Shown one piece after another: positions 25,521 to 34,019 of a DNA stretch of 64,000 bases. The stretch is from Streptomyces djakartensis. GTDB lineage: Bacteria; Actinomycetota; Actinomycetes; Streptomycetales; Streptomycetaceae. Position 1 is the first letter of the stretch; the number at the start of each line of letters is the position of its first letter. Below the pieces are notes generated by a model, which had not been told where the DNA came from, did no database searches, and saw only the letters and a program-made list of their open reading frames with translations. A program made the translations under genes and the position numbers. The stretch is taken from contig NZ_BMWE01000013.1 in the NCBI RefSeq assembly GCF_014651075.1, positions 164,373-228,372 of the forward strand. Direction: 5' to 3'.

Positions 25521-27193
25521 GACTGCTCCAGATAGCGGTGGACGAGCATCACGGCCATGGCTCCCTCTCCGACCGCCGACGCGACCCGCTTGGCGGACTC
25601 GGAGCGGGCGTCACCCGCCACGAACACGCCGGGCACATTGGTCTCCAAGTGGTACGGCGGCCGGTCCAGTTCCCAGCCCTCCGGCGGACGGCCGTCGGCG
25701 GTCAGGTCGGGCCCGGCGAGAATGAACCCGCGCTCGTCGCGCAGCACCGTGCCGTCCAGCCAGTCGGTCAACGGGGCCGCGCCGATGAACACGAACACCC
25801 AGTGCGCGTCGACCCGTTCCATCGCGCCGCTGTCCACGTCCCGCAGGGTCAGGTGCTCCAGCCGGCCGTCGCCGTGCGCCTCCTCGACGACGGTGCGGCA
25901 GCGCACCCGGATGTTGGGGGACTCCTCGATCTGCTGGATCAGGTAGTGCGACATCGACGCCGCCAGCGACTCGCCGCGCACCAGCAGGGTCACCGACTTC
26001 GCGCCCCGGGACAGGTACATCGCCGCCTGCCCGGCGGAGTTGGCACCGCCGACGATGTACACGTCCTGGTCCTGGCAGGAGGGCGCCTCCGTCAGGGCGG
26101 ACCCGTAGTACACCCCGCATCCGGTCAGGTCCTCGCAGCCGGGCGCCGCGAGCTGGCGGTAGGACACGCCGGTCGCCAGGATCACGCTGTGCGCGGCGAC
26201 CGCCGAGCCGTCGGAGAACCGTACGATCCGGGCGGCGCCGTTGACCTCCAGGGCCGTCACCTCGCGCGCGGTCAGGATCTCCGCGCCGAACTTCGCCGCC
26301 TGCCGCCGCGCCCGGTCGGTGAGCTGCGCGCCCGACACGCCGTCGGGGAAGCCGAGGTAGTTCTCGATGCGGGAGCTCTGCCCCGCCTGACCGCCCGTCG
26401 CCGACCGTTCCACCAGCACCGTCCGCAACCCCTCGGAGGCGCCGTAGACCGCCGCGCCGAGCCCGGCCGGACCGCCGCCGATCACCACCAGGTCGTAGAA
26501 GTCGGCCGTCGGAGTGGTGGCCAGACCGACCCGGTCGGCGAGGTCGACCGCCTCCGGCTCGACCAGCGGCGTCCCGTCCGGCGTGATCACCACCGGCAGC
26601 CGCATCCCGTCCTCACCGGCGGCGGCCAGCAGCCGCCGCCCCTCCGGTTCGTCCGAGGAGTACCAGCGGTAGGGCACCTGGTTGCGGGCCAGGAACTCCC
26701 GTACGTCGGAGGAGCGCGACGACCACCGGTGCCCCACCACCTTCGTGGCGGGCACGGGCCGGAAGTCGCTGCTCCGCCAGGCCTGGAGCAGGTCGTCGAG
26801 GACCGGGTACAGCTTCTCCTCGGGCGGGTCCCACGGTTTGAGGAGGTAGTGGTCGAGGTCGACGACGTTGATCGCGTCGATCGCGGCGTTCGTGTCCGCG
26901 TACGCGGTCAGCAGCACCCGCCGCGCGCCCGGGTAGACGTCCAGGGCCTGTTCGAGGAACTCGATGCCGTTCATCTGCGGCATCCGGTAGTCCGCCAGGA
27001 TCACCGCCACGAGATCGCCCCGCAGCTTCAGCTCCCGCAGCGCGTCGAGTGCCGACGCGCCGGACTCCGCGCGCACGATCCGGTACGACGCGCCGTAGCG
27101 ACGCCTCAGGTCCCGGGCCACGGCCCGGGAGACACCCGGGTCGTCGTCCACGGTCATGATGACGGTCCGCGACGAATCGGCGGCCTGCGCCAT
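25517..27193 (-). CDS. fused response regulator / thioredoxin-reductase-like flavoprotein
   Basis: This 558-residue fusion starts with a receiver domain (about 10-140; phospho-Asp in LADYRMPQMNG, Lys in YLLKPW). A glutaredoxin-like segment follows (about 150-230; DVREFLARNQVPYRWY and LPVVITPDG). The rest is a thioredoxin-reductase-like FAD/NAD module (VVIGGGPAGLGAAVYG, YIVGGANSAGQAA, GVFVAGDARSE). The redox CxxC expected after the linker is absent; that stretch reads GVYYGSALTEAPSC. It is first in a three-gene overlapping operon with the kinase and zinc-finger genes. Confidence 0.92.
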   Translation of the reverse strand: MAQAADSSRTVIMTVDDDPGVSRAVARDLRRRYGASYRIVRAESGASALDALRELKLRGDLVAVILADYRMPQMNGIEFLEQALDVYPGARRVLLTAYADTNAAIDAINVVDLDHYLLKPWDPPEEKLYPVLDDLLQAWRSSDFRPVPATKVVGHRWSSRSSDVREFLARNQVPYRWYSSDEPEGRRLLAAAGEDGMRLPVVITPDGTPLVEPEAVDLADRVGLATTPTADFYDLVVIGGGPAGLGAAVYGASEGLRTVLVERSATGGQAGQSSRIENYLGFPDGVSGAQLTDRARRQAAKFGAEILTAREVTALEVNGAARIVRFSDGSAVAAHSVILATGVSYRQLAAPGCEDLTGCGVYYGSALTEAPSCQDQDVYIVGGANSAGQAAMYLSRGAKSVTLLVRGESLAASMSHYLIQQIEESPNIRVRCRTVVEEAHGDGRLEHLTLRDVDSGAMERVDAHWVFVFIGAAPLTDWLDGTVLRDERGFILAGPDLTADGRPPEGWELDRPPYHLETNVPGVFVAGDARSESAKRVASAVGEGAMAVMLVHRYLEQS

Positions 27194-27414
27194 ACGTCCC
27201 CCACGCCGGGCGGTCGACTCACGGCACGGCGACCCGGAGCACCGCGCCGGCCTTCGCCCATCGTATGTTCGATCGCCCCGCGGCGCTCCGTGTCGGGTGA
27301 GGAGCCCCGGGGCCGTCCGAATCAGCCGTTACCCGCCCCCACTTCGAGGTCAAGCGGGAAGGTTGGGGAAGACTGATCGACAGCGCACGGACTTCGTCAC
27401 AGGGAGGCAGTCGG

Positions 27415-28296
27415 ATGACACGCCCGGTCACCGCAGGGGTCGACGGATCGCAGGAGAGCCTGGCGGCTCTCGCCTGGGCGGCCCGTGAGGCGGTGCGGCG
27501 GGGCCGGCCGCTGCGCGTGGTGCACGCCTGGCGGGTCCAGGGGCAGGAGGCGCTGGAGGCGGGGATCGAGGGGGACGCGGACAGCCAGGCCGAGTGGGTG
27601 CACAGCGCCGTGACCGAGGCCGTGAGGACCGTCACCGAGCGGCACCCGGACCTCGAGGTGACCACCGACGTCGTGGAAGGCGAGGCCGTCGGCACCCTGC
27701 TCGCCGCCGCTGCCGACGCCGAACTGCTGGTGGTCGGCTCGCGCGGCCACGGGCGGATCGTCGGCTTCCTGCTCGGCTCGGTCGGCCAGCAGGTCATCGC
27801 CGAGGCCGCCCGGCCCGTGGTGCTGGTCCGGGCCGGCGACCAGCCCTCGGGCGAGGCCGCCGGGCGTGAGGTCGTGGTGGGCCAGCAGGGCGACCCGGAG
27901 GACAGCGCCGACGCGCTGCGCTTCGCCTTCGAGACGGCCGCCGCGCGCGGGGCGACCGTCCGGGTCGTACGGGCCTGGACGCTGCCGCCCGTCTTCGCCT
28001 ACAGCCCCGGCTCGCTGAAGCTGGCCGACGAGGCCGGGGGACTGGAGCCGTACGAGAAGAAGGCACTGGCCGCCGCGGTCCGGCCGTGGCGGGAACGCTT
28101 CCCCCAGGTGCCGGTGGAGGAGCACGTGGAGATGGGCAGCGCGGGGCAGGTGCTGCTTTCGGTGGCGGGGACGGCGCAGCTGACGGTCGTCGGCCGCCGG
28201 GCGCACCGCACGGCCGTCGGCGCCCGGATCGGCTCGGTGGCGCACGGGGTGCTGCACCACGCGGACTGCCCGGTGGCCGTGGTGCCGCACACGTGA
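27415..28296 (+). CDS. universal stress protein, two Usp domains
   Basis: This 293-residue cytosolic protein has two tandem UspA domains. Each has the ATP-binding Gly signature: GSRGHGRIVGFLLGSV in the first (ending about residue 140) and GRRAHRTAVGARIGSV in the second. The starts of the domains (VTAGVDGSQESLAALAWA and EVVVGQQGDPEDSADALRFA) match the family. These proteins accumulate in stress and dormancy. AGGGAGG precedes ATG 27415. It converges on the DUF4032 gene. Confidence 0.92.
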   Translation: MTRPVTAGVDGSQESLAALAWAAREAVRRGRPLRVVHAWRVQGQEALEAGIEGDADSQAEWVHSAVTEAVRTVTERHPDLEVTTDVVEGEAVGTLLAAAADAELLVVGSRGHGRIVGFLLGSVGQQVIAEAARPVVLVRAGDQPSGEAAGREVVVGQQGDPEDSADALRFAFETAAARGATVRVVRAWTLPPVFAYSPGSLKLADEAGGLEPYEKKALAAAVRPWRERFPQVPVEEHVEMGSAGQVLLSVAGTAQLTVVGRRAHRTAVGARIGSVAHGVLHHADCPVAVVPHT

Positions 28297-28309
28297 CGCG
28301 GGCTGTTGC

Positions 28310-29581
28310 TCAGTCCGCCGTCGGCTGCAGCGTCTTGCGGGCCTTGGGGAGGATGTTCTTGATGTAGTCCTCGACCACCGCCTCGATCCCGATGTCCTGC
28401 TGGGCCCGCTCGGACATGTACCAGCGGTGTTCGAGGAGCTGGTGGTAGATCTCGGCCGGCTCCATGGCCCCGCGCAGCTCCGGCGGCACGGCCCGCACGG
28501 TCGGCCGGAACACCTCCCGCACCCAGCGGTGGGCGAGCACCTCGGGCCGGGCGCCATGGGGGTCCCCCCTGTTCGAGCGAAGCCGAGAACTTGGGGGAGG
28601 ATCGCCCGGCGCGTAGTCCTCCTGGGTGGCCATCCAGCTCTCCAGGTCGTTCAGCAGCCGCCGGGCCTGGTTCTCCTCCGTGTCGAGGCCGGTCAGGCGC
28701 AGCAGCTGCCGCTGGTGATGGCCGGCGTCCACGACCTTGGGCACGAAGCTGACCGTGTCACCGTTCGATGCGTGCTCGATCTGCATCTCGGCGACGTCGA
28801 AGCCGAGGTCGTTCAGGCGGCGGATGCGGCGTTCTATGTAGTGGTACTTGCCGGCCGGGTACACCGAGGTGCGGGTCAGCTCGTCCCACAGGCTGCGGTA
28901 GCGCGCGCAGATCTCCATGCCGAACTCGATCGGGTCCACGGACGGGTGCAGCGCCCCGGACGCCTCCAGGTCCAGCAGCTCGCCGCTGATGTTCACCCGG
29001 GCGAGATCCAGGTCGTACTCGCGCTGCCCGGGGCTGAGCTGCGGATGCAGGTCACCGGTCTCGGCGTCCACCAGGTACGCCGCGTAGGCGCCGGCGTCGC
29101 GCCGGAAGAGGGTGTTGGACAGCGAGCAGTCGCCCCACGCGAACCCGGCCAGGTGCAGACGCACCAGGAGCACGGCGAGCGCGTCCATCAGCCGGTGCAT
29201 GGTGGCCGGACGCATCGTCGTCTCGAACATCGAGCGGTACGGCATCGAGCCGCCCAGGTGCCGGGTGATCAGGACACTCTCCAGCGGGGCGCCGTCCCTG
29301 CCGACGCGGCCCGTGACCACGGCCAGCGGGTCCACCGCCGGGATGCCGATCCGGTCCAGGTCGCGCAGCATGTCGTACTCGCGCAGCGCGGGCCGCTCGG
29401 CCAGCTCCTTGACGGCGATCACCTCGTCTCCGGCACGGGAGTAGCGCACCACGTGCCGGGAGATGCCGCGCGGCAGCGGTACGAGGTACTCCTCGGGCCA
29501 CTCCTCCAGGGGAACGTCCCACGGAAGCTCCAGCAAAAGCGCGGGATGCTCAGGGTTGGTCGCGCTGATCTGCAGTGCCAT
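28310..29581 (-). CDS. DUF4032 protein with lipopolysaccharide-kinase-like core
   Basis: This 423-residue protein has a kinase-like N-terminal part: DEVIAVKELAERPALREYDM, then LITRHLGGSMPYR, then GFAWGDCSLSNTLFRRD like an HGDxxxxN loop, and YLVDAETGDLH like the DFG region. The family name in databases is DUF4032; its substrate is unknown. Near residue 335 the sequence carries about 15 extra in-frame residues encoded by a known-looking Streptomyces palindromic repeat (28556-28600). The start is ATG 29581. Confidence 0.85.
   Translation of the reverse strand: MALQISATNPEHPALLLELPWDVPLEEWPEEYLVPLPRGISRHVVRYSRAGDEVIAVKELAERPALREYDMLRDLDRIGIPAVDPLAVVTGRVGRDGAPLESVLITRHLGGSMPYRSMFETTMRPATMHRLMDALAVLLVRLHLAGFAWGDCSLSNTLFRRDAGAYAAYLVDAETGDLHPQLSPGQREYDLDLARVNISGELLDLEASGALHPSVDPIEFGMEICARYRSLWDELTRTSVYPAGKYHYIERRIRRLNDLGFDVAEMQIEHASNGDTVSFVPKVVDAGHHQRQLLRLTGLDTEENQARRLLNDLESWMATQEDYAPGDPPPSSRLRSNRGDPHGARPEVLAHRWVREVFRPTVRAVPPELRGAMEPAEIYHQLLEHRWYMSERAQQDIGIEAVVEDYIKNILPKARKTLQPTAD
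28556..28600. repeat. 45-bp palindromic repeat inserted in frame in the DUF4032 gene
   Basis: This is a C/G-tract-flanked palindrome whose conserved core reads TTCGAGCGAAGCCGAGAAC on the plus strand, framed by GGGGGTCCCCCC and TTGGGGGAG. I recall near-identical copies as an abundant dispersed repeat in Streptomyces genomes. Its 45 bp equals 15 codons, so the reading frame is kept. Confidence 0.8.
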
Positions 29582-29622
29582 GGGCCGGGTGTCCTCGTCT
29601 CGCCGCTGATCGTCACACCAGA

Positions 29623-30369
29623 TTAGAGGGCGCGTTCCCGGGCCAGGTGCGCGGCGTCCCTCACCGGGCCCCGGTGGACCGGCCCGTGCCCGGGCAGCAG
29701 CAGCTCGCCCTCCAGCTCCGCGAGGACGTCCAGCGAGGCCACGGCCCGCGGGCGCTCGTGGTGGAACATGTCCGGCAGCAGCTGCGGTCCCTCGGTCCGG
29801 GCGGTGGGGTGGCCGCTGACCAGGGCGTCGCCGGAGATCAGGACACCGGTGCCCGGCACGTGGTAGGCGCAGTGCCCGTCGGTGTGGCCCGGCGTGTGCA
29901 CCGGTACCGGCCGCCCGGGGAGGTCCAGGGCGCCGCGTCGCGGGAACGGCTCCGGTGCGGTGACCGGGTTGTGGGCCGTGCCACCCGACCGGATCACGTG
30001 CACGGCCCACGGCAGCACACCCGGCCGCCAGCCGTTCGCCAGCACCGTCCCGACGGACACCTGGTGGAGGAACTCCCGCCGGGCGTGCGGCACTTCGGCC
30101 TCGTGGAGGTACACGGGGGTGCCGTACGCGGCGCGCAGGTACTCGGCGGAACCCAGGTGGTCGTTGTGGGCATGCGTGATCAGCACGGCCGCGACCGCCT
30201 CCGGGGCGCTTCCCACCTCGGCGAGCGAGGCGAGGACCTGCTCCCGGTCGCCGGGGTAGCCGGTGTCGATCAGGGTGACGGCGTCCCCCTCCGTGAGGAT
30301 CACCCAGTTGGTGTGGGAGCCGTGCACCAGGTAGGTGCCGTCCGTGACTTGGTGTACGCCTGCCCGCAT
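29623..30369 (-). CDS. MBL-fold metallo-hydrolase
   Basis: This 248-residue metallo-beta-lactamase-fold hydrolase has metal ligands in ITHAHNDHLG (HxHxDH), TPGHTDGH, SGDALVSG and LPGHGPVH. It has no signal peptide, so it is a cytosolic hydrolase of the glyoxalase II/lactonase type, not evidently a beta-lactamase. It lies upstream of the DUF4032 gene on the same strand (41-bp gap) and downstream of alkB, so the three may be cotranscribed. Confidence 0.88.
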   Translation of the reverse strand: MRAGVHQVTDGTYLVHGSHTNWVILTEGDAVTLIDTGYPGDREQVLASLAEVGSAPEAVAAVLITHAHNDHLGSAEYLRAAYGTPVYLHEAEVPHARREFLHQVSVGTVLANGWRPGVLPWAVHVIRSGGTAHNPVTAPEPFPRRGALDLPGRPVPVHTPGHTDGHCAYHVPGTGVLISGDALVSGHPTARTEGPQLLPDMFHHERPRAVASLDVLAELEGELLLPGHGPVHRGPVRDAAHLARERAL

Positions 30370-30436
30370 GATCGCCCGCCTGGGTGTGGTCCGGATCCGA
30401 CGGGAGAAGGAAAGCAGACCCGGCGGCGGGGGGTAC

Positions 30437-31060
30437 TCAGTGCACGCCGTGCGGCCGGAACTGGATGCTGATCCGCGGGCCCGTGGCTCGGGTGCTCTTG
30501 GGCACGGAGTGCTCCCAGGTGCGCTGGCAGGAGCCGCCCATCACGACGAGGTCGCCGTGGCCCAGCGGCCGGCGCACCGTGTCGCTGCCGCCCCCCATCG
30601 GGCGCAGCAGCAGATCCCGTGGCGCTCCCACGGACAGGATCGCGACCATCGTGTCCTCGCGGGCCCCGCGCCCGATGCGGTCGCCGTGCCAGGCCACACT
30701 GTCCCGGCCGTCGCGGTAGTAGCACAGCCCGGCGGTGGTGAACGGCTCGCCGAGTTCCTCGCCGTAGTGAGCGCTCAGCGCGTCCCGCGCTTCGGCCAGC
30801 ACCGGGTGCGGCAACGGGTCCTCGGCGCCGTAGAAGGCGAGCAGCCGGGGCACGTCGACGACGTGGTCGTACATCTTCCGCCGCTCCGCCCGCCACGGAA
30901 CCTCGGCGGCCAGCTGCTCGAACAGCGCGTCCGAGCCGTGGAGCCAGCCGGGCAGGACGTCGAGCCAGGCGCCGGAGCCCAGTTCGGTGCGGCGGATCCC
31001 GTCGAGAGGGCCGAGGCGGAGCTCGTCGGCCTGGTCGAAGAGGGAGCCCTGGAGGTGCAT
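30437..31060 (-). CDS. alkB: AlkB-type 2-oxoglutarate/Fe(II) dioxygenase
   Basis: This 207-residue dioxygenase should remove alkyl lesions from DNA or RNA. The iron ligands are the HxD in SVAWHGDRIG and the His in RTWEHSVPK. The 2-oxoglutarate-binding Arg lies in GPRISIQFRPHG. The length and the AGLCYYRDGRD nucleotide-lid region fit the bacterial AlkB group. It is divergent from the TetR gene at 31164; the shared promoter region carries a perfect palindrome. Confidence 0.9.
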   Translation of the reverse strand: MHLQGSLFDQADELRLGPLDGIRRTELGSGAWLDVLPGWLHGSDALFEQLAAEVPWRAERRKMYDHVVDVPRLLAFYGAEDPLPHPVLAEARDALSAHYGEELGEPFTTAGLCYYRDGRDSVAWHGDRIGRGAREDTMVAILSVGAPRDLLLRPMGGGSDTVRRPLGHGDLVVMGGSCQRTWEHSVPKSTRATGPRISIQFRPHGVH

Positions 31061-31111
31061 GTCTTCAGCCTACCCATCAATCGAAAATGCGTTCCAATGA
31101 CGGGTTGGGCT

Positions 31112-31133
31112 TTCGATACATGGATGTATCGAA
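31112..31133. promoter_or_regulatory. 22-bp perfect palindromic operator (TetR)
   Basis: TTCGATACAT (31112-31121), GG, ATGTATCGAA (31124-31133) form a perfect dyad. Extra ATCGAAA-like half-sites occur near 31079-31086 and 31145-31151. A -35-like TTCGAT and a TACAGT (31134-31139), 16 bp apart, suggest a promoter overlapped by the operator, which fits autorepression by the TetR gene at 31164. Confidence 0.75.
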
Positions 31134-31163
31134 TACAGTCCTGCATCGAAAGGGGGGCCGGGT

Positions 31164-31802
31164 ATGGCCGCGGAGGGAAACACCGGGCGCGTGACCAGGC
31201 GCCGCGTCCGCACCCGCGCGAACCTCCTCCGGGCGGCGTTCTCGGTGTTCGCCGCCAAGGGCTTCGGGCACGTGTCGATCGAGGAGGTCTGCGAGGCCGC
31301 CGGCTACAGCAGGGGCGCCTTCTACTCCAACTTCTCCAGCCTGGACGAGCTGTTCTTCGCCCTCTACCGCGAGCGGGCCGACCTGATCGCGGAGCAGGTC
31401 TCCGGGGCCCTCGCCGCCGACGGGCCCGGCCTCGACGTGCCGGCCGCCGTCGACCGCGTCACCGACGTGCTGCTCCTCGACCGCGACTGGCTCCTGGTGA
31501 AGACGGACTTCCTGGTGCACGCCGCCCGTGACCCGGAGGTGGCGCGGAGCCTGCTGGAACACCGCGCGCGGCTGCGGCGGGCCATCGCCGACCGGCTCGC
31601 CCGGGCCCGGGGACACACCGCGCTGCCCGCCGTGCTCGGCGACACCGACGCCGCCGCCCACGCCGTCGTCGCGGCCTACGACGGCGTCACCACCCAACTG
31701 CTGCTGGACCGGGATGTCGTTGGCGCCCGCTCCTGGCTGAAACAACTCCTCACGGCCCTGCTGACCGACGGCAGCGGCACTCCCGGTCACTCCGCCAACT
31801 GA
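31164..31802 (+). CDS. TetR-family transcriptional regulator
   Basis: This 212-residue repressor has an N-terminal helix-turn-helix (VSIEEVCEAAGYSRGAFYSN, about residues 38-57) and a ligand-binding C-terminal domain. It is 17 bp upstream of the FAD-dependent dehydrogenase gene, with which it forms an operon and which it likely controls. The palindrome at 31112-31133 is the expected binding site and may also affect alkB. Confidence 0.92.
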   Translation: MAAEGNTGRVTRRRVRTRANLLRAAFSVFAAKGFGHVSIEEVCEAAGYSRGAFYSNFSSLDELFFALYRERADLIAEQVSGALAADGPGLDVPAAVDRVTDVLLLDRDWLLVKTDFLVHAARDPEVARSLLEHRARLRRAIADRLARARGHTALPAVLGDTDAAAHAVVAAYDGVTTQLLLDRDVVGARSWLKQLLTALLTDGSGTPGHSAN

Positions 31803-31819
31803 AGAAGGGAACGGTCGCC

Positions 31820-33493
31820 ATGGATGCCGACGTCATCGTCGTCGGAGCGGGCCTCGCCGGCCTGGTCGCGGCACACGAACTGACCAGCAGGGGCAGGCGG
31901 GTCGCCCTCGTCGACCAGGAGAACGCCGCCAACCTCGGCGGACAGGCCTTCTGGTCCTTCGGCGGGCTGTTCCTCGTCGACTCACCGGAGCAGCGGCGCC
32001 TGGGCGTCAAGGACTCCTTCGACCTCGCGTGGAGCGACTGGCGGGGCAGCGCTGGCTTCGACCGGCTCGACGACGAGGACTCCTGGGCCGTGCGCTGGGC
32101 ACGTGCCTACGTCGAGTTCGCGGCGGGGGAGAAGCGGTCCTGGCTGAACGGCCACGGCATCACCTTCCTGCCCACCGTCGGCTGGGCCGAGCGGGGCGAC
32201 CTCACCGCCCACGGGCACGGCAACACCGTGCCCCGCTTCCACATCGCCTGGGGCACCGGCACCGGCGTCGTCGAACCCTTCGTCCGGTACGCCAGGCAGG
32301 CCGCGCGAGACGGCCTGCTCACCTTCCATCACCGCCACCGCGTCGACGCCCTGACCGTCGACGGCGGCACCGCACGCGGCGTACGCGGCACCGTCCTGGC
32401 CGAGGACCGCTCACCGCGCGGCGTCGCCTCCAACCGCGAGGCCGTCGGCGAGTTCGAGCTCACCGCCCAGGCCGTCATCGTCACGAGCGGCGGCATCGGC
32501 GCCAACCACGACCTCGTCCGCCGTCACTGGCCCGAGCGCCTCGGCACCCCGCCGAAGGAGATGGTCACCGGCGTCCCCGCCTACGTCGACGGCCGGATGC
32601 TCGGCATCAGCGCCGAGGCCGGCGCGCGGCTGGTCAACCGGGACCGCATGTGGCACTACACCGAGGGCCTGCAGAACTGGGACCCGATCTGGCCCGGCCA
32701 CGGCATCCGCATCCTGCCCGGGCCGTCCTCGATGTGGTTCGACGCCCTCGGCCGCCGTCTGCCCGGGCCGTGCCTGCCCGGCTACGACACCCTCGGCACC
32801 CTGAAGCACCTGCGCACCACCGAGGACATCGCCGGGTACGACCACTCCTGGTTCATCCTCAGCCAGAAGATCATCGAGAAGGAGTTCGCGCTGTCGGGCT
32901 CCGAGCAGAACCCCGACATCACCGCCAAGGACCGCGCCGGTTTCCTCAAGGAGCGCATCCTCGGCAAGGGCGCTCCCGGACCGGTCGAGGCGTTCCTGCG
33001 CAAGGGCGCCGACTTCGTGACCGCGCCCGGCGTGGAACAGCTCGTCGCGAAGATGAACGAGCTCACCGACGAGCCGCTCCTCGACGCGGCCGAGATCAAA
33101 CACCAGATCGAGGCCCGCGACCGCCAGATCGCCAACCCCTACGCCAAGGACGCCCAGGTGCAGGGCATCCGCAACGCCCGCCGCTACATCGGCGACCGCC
33201 TCGGCCGGGTCGCCACCCCGCACCGCATCCTCGACCCGGCGGCCGGCCCGCTCATCGGCGTCAAGCTGCACATCCTCACCCGCAAGACGCTCGGCGGCAT
33301 CCAGACCGACCTCGACTCGCGCGCCCTGGGGACTGACGGCAAGCCGCTGGAGGGTCTGTACGCGGCAGGCGAGGTCGCCGGATTCGGCGGCGGCGGCGTC
33401 CACGGCTACAACGCCCTGGAGGGCACCTTCCTCGGCGGCTGCCTCTTCTCGGGGCGGGCGGCGGGCCGTGCGGCGGCGAAGCAGACCGCCTGA
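31820..33493 (+). CDS. FAD-binding dehydrogenase (KstD/fumarate-reductase-like)
   Basis: This 557-residue flavoprotein of the FAD_binding_2 family has the dinucleotide site DVIVVGAGLAGLVAAHEL at its N-terminus and a C-terminal FAD contact GLYAAGEVAGFGGGGVHG. Other segments (GGQAFWSFGGLFLVDSPEQ, TSGGIGANHDLVRRHWPE) match proteins annotated as FAD-binding dehydrogenases or 3-ketosteroid dehydrogenase-like. The substrate is unknown. Its TetR partner suggests induction by a small hydrophobic molecule. AAGGGA precedes the ATG. Confidence 0.88.
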   Translation: MDADVIVVGAGLAGLVAAHELTSRGRRVALVDQENAANLGGQAFWSFGGLFLVDSPEQRRLGVKDSFDLAWSDWRGSAGFDRLDDEDSWAVRWARAYVEFAAGEKRSWLNGHGITFLPTVGWAERGDLTAHGHGNTVPRFHIAWGTGTGVVEPFVRYARQAARDGLLTFHHRHRVDALTVDGGTARGVRGTVLAEDRSPRGVASNREAVGEFELTAQAVIVTSGGIGANHDLVRRHWPERLGTPPKEMVTGVPAYVDGRMLGISAEAGARLVNRDRMWHYTEGLQNWDPIWPGHGIRILPGPSSMWFDALGRRLPGPCLPGYDTLGTLKHLRTTEDIAGYDHSWFILSQKIIEKEFALSGSEQNPDITAKDRAGFLKERILGKGAPGPVEAFLRKGADFVTAPGVEQLVAKMNELTDEPLLDAAEIKHQIEARDRQIANPYAKDAQVQGIRNARRYIGDRLGRVATPHRILDPAAGPLIGVKLHILTRKTLGGIQTDLDSRALGTDGKPLEGLYAAGEVAGFGGGGVHGYNALEGTFLGGCLFSGRAAGRAAAKQTA

Positions 33494-33515
33494 CGACCGT
33501 GCGGGACGGCCCGTC

Positions 33516-33866
33516 TCAGTCCTCGAGGAGGCGGGCCAGCACCGTGGCGTGGCTCCGCTCCGGCGTCTTCGACGCGGTCAGCAGCGTCACCTCGCCCGCG
33601 CGGACCAGGCCGCGCACCCGGTCGAGCGCCTCGGCCGCCTCACCGGCGGCGAGCTCCGCCTCGTACCGCTGCGCGAACGCCTCGTACGAGGCTTCGCCCG
33701 CGTGGTACCAGCGGCGCAGTTCCGTCGACGGGGTGATCGACTTCGGCCACTCGTCCACCCGCGCCGCGTCCTTCGCCAGACCTCGCGGCCACAGCCGGTC
33801 CACCAGCACACGCACCCCGTCCTCCGGCTCGGGCGGTTCATAGACGCGGCGTACGCGAACGCTCAT
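33516..33866 (-). CDS. DUF488 family protein
   Basis: This 116-residue small protein of the DUF488/YeaO-like family shows the diagnostic RVLVDRLWPRGLAKDAARVD, followed by PSTELRRWYHAGEASYEAF and LLTASKTPERSHATVLA. The function is unknown, although some members appear in stress and redox settings. AGAAGGGG precedes ATG 33866. It converges on the FAD dehydrogenase and is divergent from the DUF6098 gene. Confidence 0.9.
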   Translation of the reverse strand: MSVRVRRVYEPPEPEDGVRVLVDRLWPRGLAKDAARVDEWPKSITPSTELRRWYHAGEASYEAFAQRYEAELAAGEAAEALDRVRGLVRAGEVTLLTASKTPERSHATVLARLLED

Positions 33867-33956
33867 GGCCGGCCCCTTCTGCGACGGACGGTGTGCCGCG
33901 AGCCTAACCCCGGTCCCGTGCCCTGGCGCGCCGTGTCCACACCGTGCCGAACGACC

Positions 33957-33983
33957 GATTCCGCACGCGCCGGGAGGGTACTC
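33957..33983 (+). promoter_or_regulatory. possible SigB-type promoter for the DUF6098 gene
   Basis: GATT (33957-33960), 17 nt, GGGTAC (33978-33983). The -10 is exact, but the spacer is one base longer than the reported N14-16, so it is a weak case. The gene starts 37 bp downstream. Confidence 0.3.
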
Positions 33984-34019
33984 CGTCCGCCTGACAGCGC
34001 CGAGGGAGGAGGAGACGAC

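Noticed and set aside
29623..30369. Beta-lactamase
   Set aside because: The HxHxDH motif is general to MBL-fold hydrolases; there is no signal peptide, so it cannot be called a resistance enzyme.
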